From the NCBI GenBank assembly GCA_023213395.1, contig CM041465.1, positions 32,557,741 through 32,621,740 on the forward strand: 64,000 nucleotides of DNA, read 5' to 3'. Origin of the DNA: Cycas panzhihuaensis. Its lineage: Eukaryota; Cycadophyta. Position 1 is the stretch's first letter; the number at the start of each line of letters is the position of its first letter. The notes under the pieces are model-generated. The model worked only from the letters and a program-made list of their open reading frames with translations, was not told the origin of the DNA and searched no databases. Of this stretch, positions 59,813 to 64,000 are shown one piece after another. Made by a program: the position numbers and the translations under genes.

Positions 59813-62518
59813 ACTTTTTTAGATATTGATAATTGACATACTTTATAAATTAAAAACCCTCCATTGTTGAGATTCAATAAGGTCCATTATTTAAATCTTC
59901 AATTACTAGAAAAGGATTGGTCTACTTTGGGGAAAATTTGTGTTACTTATCATATAGGTACTATAATTTTAACACTTTATTGCCAATACTAAACTTCCTG
60001 GATCTAAGCTACCTATTGTAAGCAACCTAGACTCTAGCTTTAAATACCATATCATTATGTGGGGCTTGTAAATAGGTTTCATCTAATTTTTCTAGTTCTA
60101 AGAGACATCCTTCCCTTTGGAACTCTTCATCGATAAAATTTTTCAATGAGACACGCAAGGAGGGAATCTCAACTTTCAATGAGAGAATAACTTCAACACT
60201 ATAAATAAGAGAGAATGGTGTCATTCTTGTAGCATTTCTAATAGAGGTTTTATAAGCCCATAATATTGGAAATAATTAAACATACTAATCTATATGAGAA
60301 GTTGTGACCATTTTAGCTAGAATTTTAGCTAAAGTTTTGTTAAAGGCTTCAACTTGATCATTTGCCTAAGGATGGTAAGGGGCTAATAGTCTATGAGTGA
60401 TATGGAATTTATTACATAGTTCACTGACATAGGGATTATAAAATAAAGTCCCATTATCAGTAACAACAATGTTTGGTACTCCAAATCTATAAATAATATA
60501 CTAAGAAATAAACATAGTAACAACCTTTTCAATAGCAGTGACTAATGAGATAGCTTCACTCCATTTGGTAAATTATTCAGTTGTAGTTATTATGAACTTA
60601 TATTCACTAGATGATGCTGGAAAGATTTGACCAATGAGATCAAAACCCCATTGGGAAAAAGACCAAGGCAAAATAATCAACTTCATTTCTTACATGGGCT
60701 TATGTATCAAGGTTGCGTGATATTGGCATTTATAACATTTTTGCACATAAGAATAAGCATCTCTAAATAAGGTAGGTTAATAATAACCCATATGAAAAAT
60801 ATGTTGGTCCATTTGTCAACCACCAAAATGTCCATTGCATATCCCCTCATGGGATTTTATTAAGGCTAAAAGTGTTTCATTAAGAGAAAGGCATTTCAAC
60901 AAGATTCCACCAAAAGAATGCTTATAGAGCATATTGTCAAGTAAAAGATATTGCCTAGTAGTAGCTTGAATTCATCTTCTCTTCTTTGATATAGAAAGAG
61001 AAGGGAAGGATTGATCATAAAGGTATAACCTAATCTCTCCATACTATAAATCTTTAGAGGGGACAACCTAGATATGGAGGACATATTCATCTATAAGAGA
61101 ATCATTAATAGGTTATTTGATAGGATTAGGAAGAGGAGCATTGGCCATGATCTCTAGGATGCTTATACCTTTCTTAGACTTTCTATTGAAAACTTTAAAA
61201 TCAAACTCTTGAAGCAACAAGGACCATTTACCTAATCATCCAATAATATTAGATCTGGTTAGTAGATATTTGATTGGATATGATTGAAGAATAAGGTGGA
61301 CCTTATTCCCAAGAAGATGGTGGCATAACTTCTTAGTAGCAAATATTAAAGTAAGATATTCTTTTTTAGGAAGGGGATAATGGAATTCAGTAGCCAATGG
61401 CGTCCTACTAATGAAATAAATATCTCACTCTTTATCAAATTCATCCTCTTGTACCAACATTCCTACTAATAATTCCTTTGTAGATGAAGTGTATAGCATG
61501 AAAGGTTTATCAAATCTTAGAGGAGAAAGCACAGATGTTGAAACCAAAGCTTGATTTAGCTTGTTGAATGACTCTTAAACTTGAGGAGTCCATTGCAACT
61601 TAATATCTTTCATCAAAAAATTTGTGATAGGATTGCCATCTAAAATAAAATTAGTAATAAAATATTTTAAGAAACCAAGTCTATCAAGAAATGATTTAAT
61701 CTGCTTCTAACTCTTAGGAGGGGGCATATCAATAATTGCCCTTATCTTATTGGGGTCAATTCTAATCCTATTATGGGAAACAATATTTCTTAGCATCATT
61801 TCTAATGTCACAGTAAAAATATATTTAGATAGATTAAGATATAAGTGATATTTATCACATCTTTCAAAAATTATTCTAAGATCACACACATGATTACATC
61901 TTTTACGAGATAAAGCAAGTATATCATCTAAGTACATAGTAATAATATTTCTAATTAAATCATGAAAAATATATACCATTACTCTTTGATAAGTTGCACT
62001 AGTATTTTTCAATCCAAAAGGCATGACTTTATACATGAAAGTACCCCAAGGAGTAGTGAAAGCAATTTATGACAATCTTGAGGTAAGATGGGAATTCAGT
62101 TATAACCTGAAAAGCTGTCCGTAAGTGATATCACCTTAAAACTAGCCATCTAGTCCCAAATTTGATTAAGAAAAGGGAGAGAAAAACTGTCTTTAGGGCA
62201 TGCCTCATTAATATTTCAAAAATTAATGTAAATTCAAATTGAACCATTTTTCTGTGTAACGAGAACTATGTTAGAGACCCATTAAGAGTAGTCAACACTC
62301 TAAATAAATCTAGCTCCAAATAACTTCTCCACTTCTTATTTAATAGTAAGAGAGAGACTCAAGTGAATAAAATGTTGTTTATACCACTTAGGTTTGATGC
62401 CAAGAGTCACTATAATATTGTGCTTAATGACTTTACGATCAAGACCATGTATATATTTACAAGCCCAAGCAAAGACTGAGTGAAACTCACGAAAGAGATC
62501 CTTAAACTAAGTGATCTC
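59813..62518 (-). mobile_element. Ty3/gypsy pol relic (gypsy-4)
   Basis: The minus strand encodes RT (62500-61700: NINEACPKDSFSLPFLNQI, MPFGLKNTSATYQRV and the intact catalytic YLDDILA), RNase H (61600-61100: LVGMLVQEDEFDKE, FHYPLPKKEYLTLIFATKK) and integrase (60900-59813). The integrase zinc domain keeps its His and Cys residues (NGHFGG, YSYVQKCYKCQYHA). The core reads FIITTTE, VTDNGT and NDQVEAFNKTLAK, so the first acidic position is Glu. The frame 60224-60027 has SVEVILSLKVEIPSLRVSLK. It ends YQYLKKFYT at 59813 with no chromodomain. It is closely related to gypsy-2 at 11600. The 5' part is interrupted by copia-F. Confidence 0.85.
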
Positions 62519-62720
62519 TGTTGGATATAATGTTTTATCTAGAGACCCACTTTGTATGTAACTTAAGTTACTCTCCACTTAGATATGTGTCCGTTAGATA
62601 TAAAACGGTTACATTTAGATTCAAAGGAGTTACAACTCCAACTTGTATAAATTTCCATTCAGCTCATCAATAAACATTGAAGCATTGGGCCTGCTCATCC
62701 AGTATCTTAGAATTCTATCA
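62519..62720 (+). repeat. 5' LTR of copia-F
   Basis: 202 bp from TGTTGGATATAATG to TTCTATCA. It interrupts the gypsy-4 RT; the five bases before it are atctc. Confidence 0.85.
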
Positions 62721-62732
62721 TGGTATCAGAGC
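62721..62732 (+). other. Primer-binding site of copia-F
   Basis: TGGTATCAGAGC, an exact tRNA-iMet complement, directly after the LTR. Confidence 0.92.
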
Positions 62733-63400
62733 AGGCCATCATGTCTGATTGAGAGAGAGTTGTGCCAGTGCAAGATAGAGGCAACTGTGTGAAGGACTGA
62801 AGAGTCCATAAGACAAGAAGGAGGCATCTAAAGCCCAGTGCAGAATCAAAACAAATAAGAGAAGACTTTTTGGCTATGTACGGACATAGTACCGAACCGT
62901 ACGGACTTGTACGAACAAAATTTGAAGTACTCAGAATCAGCTGAAATTTGGCCAGCAGATAGATCAGGCCATCCTCGTCATCTTTCTCTACTAGTGTGAA
63001 GTCATTAAGAGCCATTTTGAAGGGGTTTTGCCCAGTTTTCAGAAGGGCGCAAGTCTAAGGCCACAGGTACCCAAAATTCTCAGTTTTCTCTCTGAAAGCA
63101 TTCATAAAATCAGTATACTGCTCAAATCCAATCGTGATCGATCTTGACCGATTTGGATGAGTTATTCGACTGATATGAGTATTTTTTCCAAAACAAAACT
63201 AGCCACCAAGTTTGCCTTTTAGGTTGTTTTTCTCCCAAACCAGGGACTGTTTTAAAAAAATAATTTCAGATCTGGAATCATCTTGTCTCTAGATTTCTTT
63301 TGAGGTATAGTTTGCTTTCGTCCGTACACCTTCTGTACTATACAAAAATACGTACCATTGTATGGCCTAGGACGTCTGTATCCTATTTTTTGTGTCCATA

Positions 63401-64000
63401 ATGTCTTCTTCTATCTTGGCCCTCTATGATTTAGACAAGCTCACTGACAGTAATTACCATATATGGAGAGTCAAAATAGAAACCCTTCTGAGAGCCAAAA
63501 ATGCTTAGCAAATTGCTCTTGAAAAGGAAGCCAAGTCCAAAATAATTGGGGTAGATCTAACAAGCTGGGAAGAATGGGATAGTGCTAGAGTAATAGTGCT
63601 TAAATTATCCATCTTTGACCCGCTACTTGTGTATGTTGAAAATTTAACCACTACTACTGGAATTTAGAAGTGCTTTGAGAAATTATATGGTTAGAAGAAT
63701 AAAGCTAGAATAATAACACTTAAGGAGGAATTATTTAAGATACACATGAAAGAAATTGAAACTGTGACTGAATTCATGCACAAAGTCATATCCTTGCAGA
63801 ATGATCTACTTAGTGCAGGCTCTGCAATCTCTGATAGAGGTAGAAGTATAGGACGAACAAGGACTCTAGAGTTCAGAGCCCAGTCATGAGGAAGATGGAA
63901 AGATTCACGAGGAAGAGGATACATCTCAGCACCAAGACTGTGCTACAACTATGGTAAGACCGATCACTTTGCAAGTTCCTGTAGAGCATTTGATCTGTGT
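63401..64000 (+). pseudogene. gag: copia-F gag, partial
   Basis: It starts MSSSILALYDLDKLTDSNYH and IWRVKIETLLRAKNA, the copia UBN2-type gag N-terminus. It continues with MKEIETVTEFMHKVISLQND. Three TAG codons replace Trp or Gln (near 63507, 63666 and 63693) and a TGA lies near 63887. After SLQNDLLSAGSA the frame jumps to an Arg/Gly-rich stretch, which suggests an internal deletion. The zinc knuckle at the window end reads CYNYGKTDHFASSC, with its second Cys changed to Tyr. Confidence 0.85.

Larger units (their letters stand above)
62519..64000 (+). mobile_element. Ty1/copia element (copia-F), 5' part, runs off the window
   Basis: Comprises the 5' LTR, PBS, a ~670-bp leader with repeated gtacgga/tccgtac words, and a gag beginning at ATG 63401. 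Its protease, integrase and RT should lie beyond 64000. The other end of the insertion should show atctc followed by the rest of gypsy-4 RT. Confidence 0.85.

Overview
The window looks like a piece of a large plant nuclear genome, most likely a gymnosperm (conifer-type). It is AT-rich and dominated by old LTR retrotransposons that are broken, nested and inverted. Only one stretch reads as a host gene with introns. The organism is an inference from the style of the sequence, not from a diagnostic gene. No prokaryotic, organellar, CRISPR, rRNA or tRNA features were seen.

Layout. (1) 1-1953: non-coding sequence, then a promoter-like region with a G-box. (2) 1954-2867: the first three exons of a plus-strand FAD-dependent monooxygenase gene. 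Both intron phases close, but the C-terminal ~40% is absent; either it lies beyond a TE-filled intron or it is lost. (3) 3441-10583: minus-strand relics, namely a Ty1/copia pol fused to a Ty3/gypsy gag with PBS and LTR, then the 5' LTR of a chromovirus family. (4) 11600-12150: a plus-strand gypsy integrase fragment. (5) 12560-21325: a long minus-strand gypsy (gag, zinc knuckles, protease, RT-RNase H, integrase) with an additional coiled-coil-rich ORF after the integrase. (6) 21340-29915: a plus-strand chromovirus ending in a chromodomain and 3' LTR, split by a complete copia element (24084-29248) that is flanked by an unusually long ~34-bp direct repeat. (7) 29916-31027: gag and 5' LTR of another copia into which the chromovirus inserted. 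(8) 32490-37470: a plus-strand copia with gag, protease, integrase, RT, RNase H and 3' LTR. (9) 37495-38850: an unrecognised decayed minus-strand ORF. (10) 41732-45319: a short non-autonomous LTR element with ~4% LTR divergence. It carries an antisense, intronless fragment of a host gene for a plant SH3P-type BAR/SH3 protein, the clearest biological surprise in the window. (11) 47140-54115: an unrecognised plus-strand ORF with an RGG-rich part, interrupted by a full-length copia (47540-52838, TSD ATATA). (12) 55556-58881: a plus-strand copia-derived element with gag only (TSD ACTAA). (13) 59813-62518: a minus-strand gypsy RT-RNase H-integrase, interrupted at 62519 by a plus-strand copia that runs off the window end.

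Almost every coding stretch except the monooxygenase is inactivated. Most in-frame stops are TAG, TAA or TGA where the family has Gln, Arg or Trp, as expected from cytosine deamination of long-methylated DNA. All eight readable primer-binding sites are complementary to initiator tRNA-Met. The order of nesting (copia into chromovirus, chromovirus into copia, copia into gypsy, copia into an unknown ORF) gives a relative history of insertions. Divergences quoted are counts or estimates by eye.
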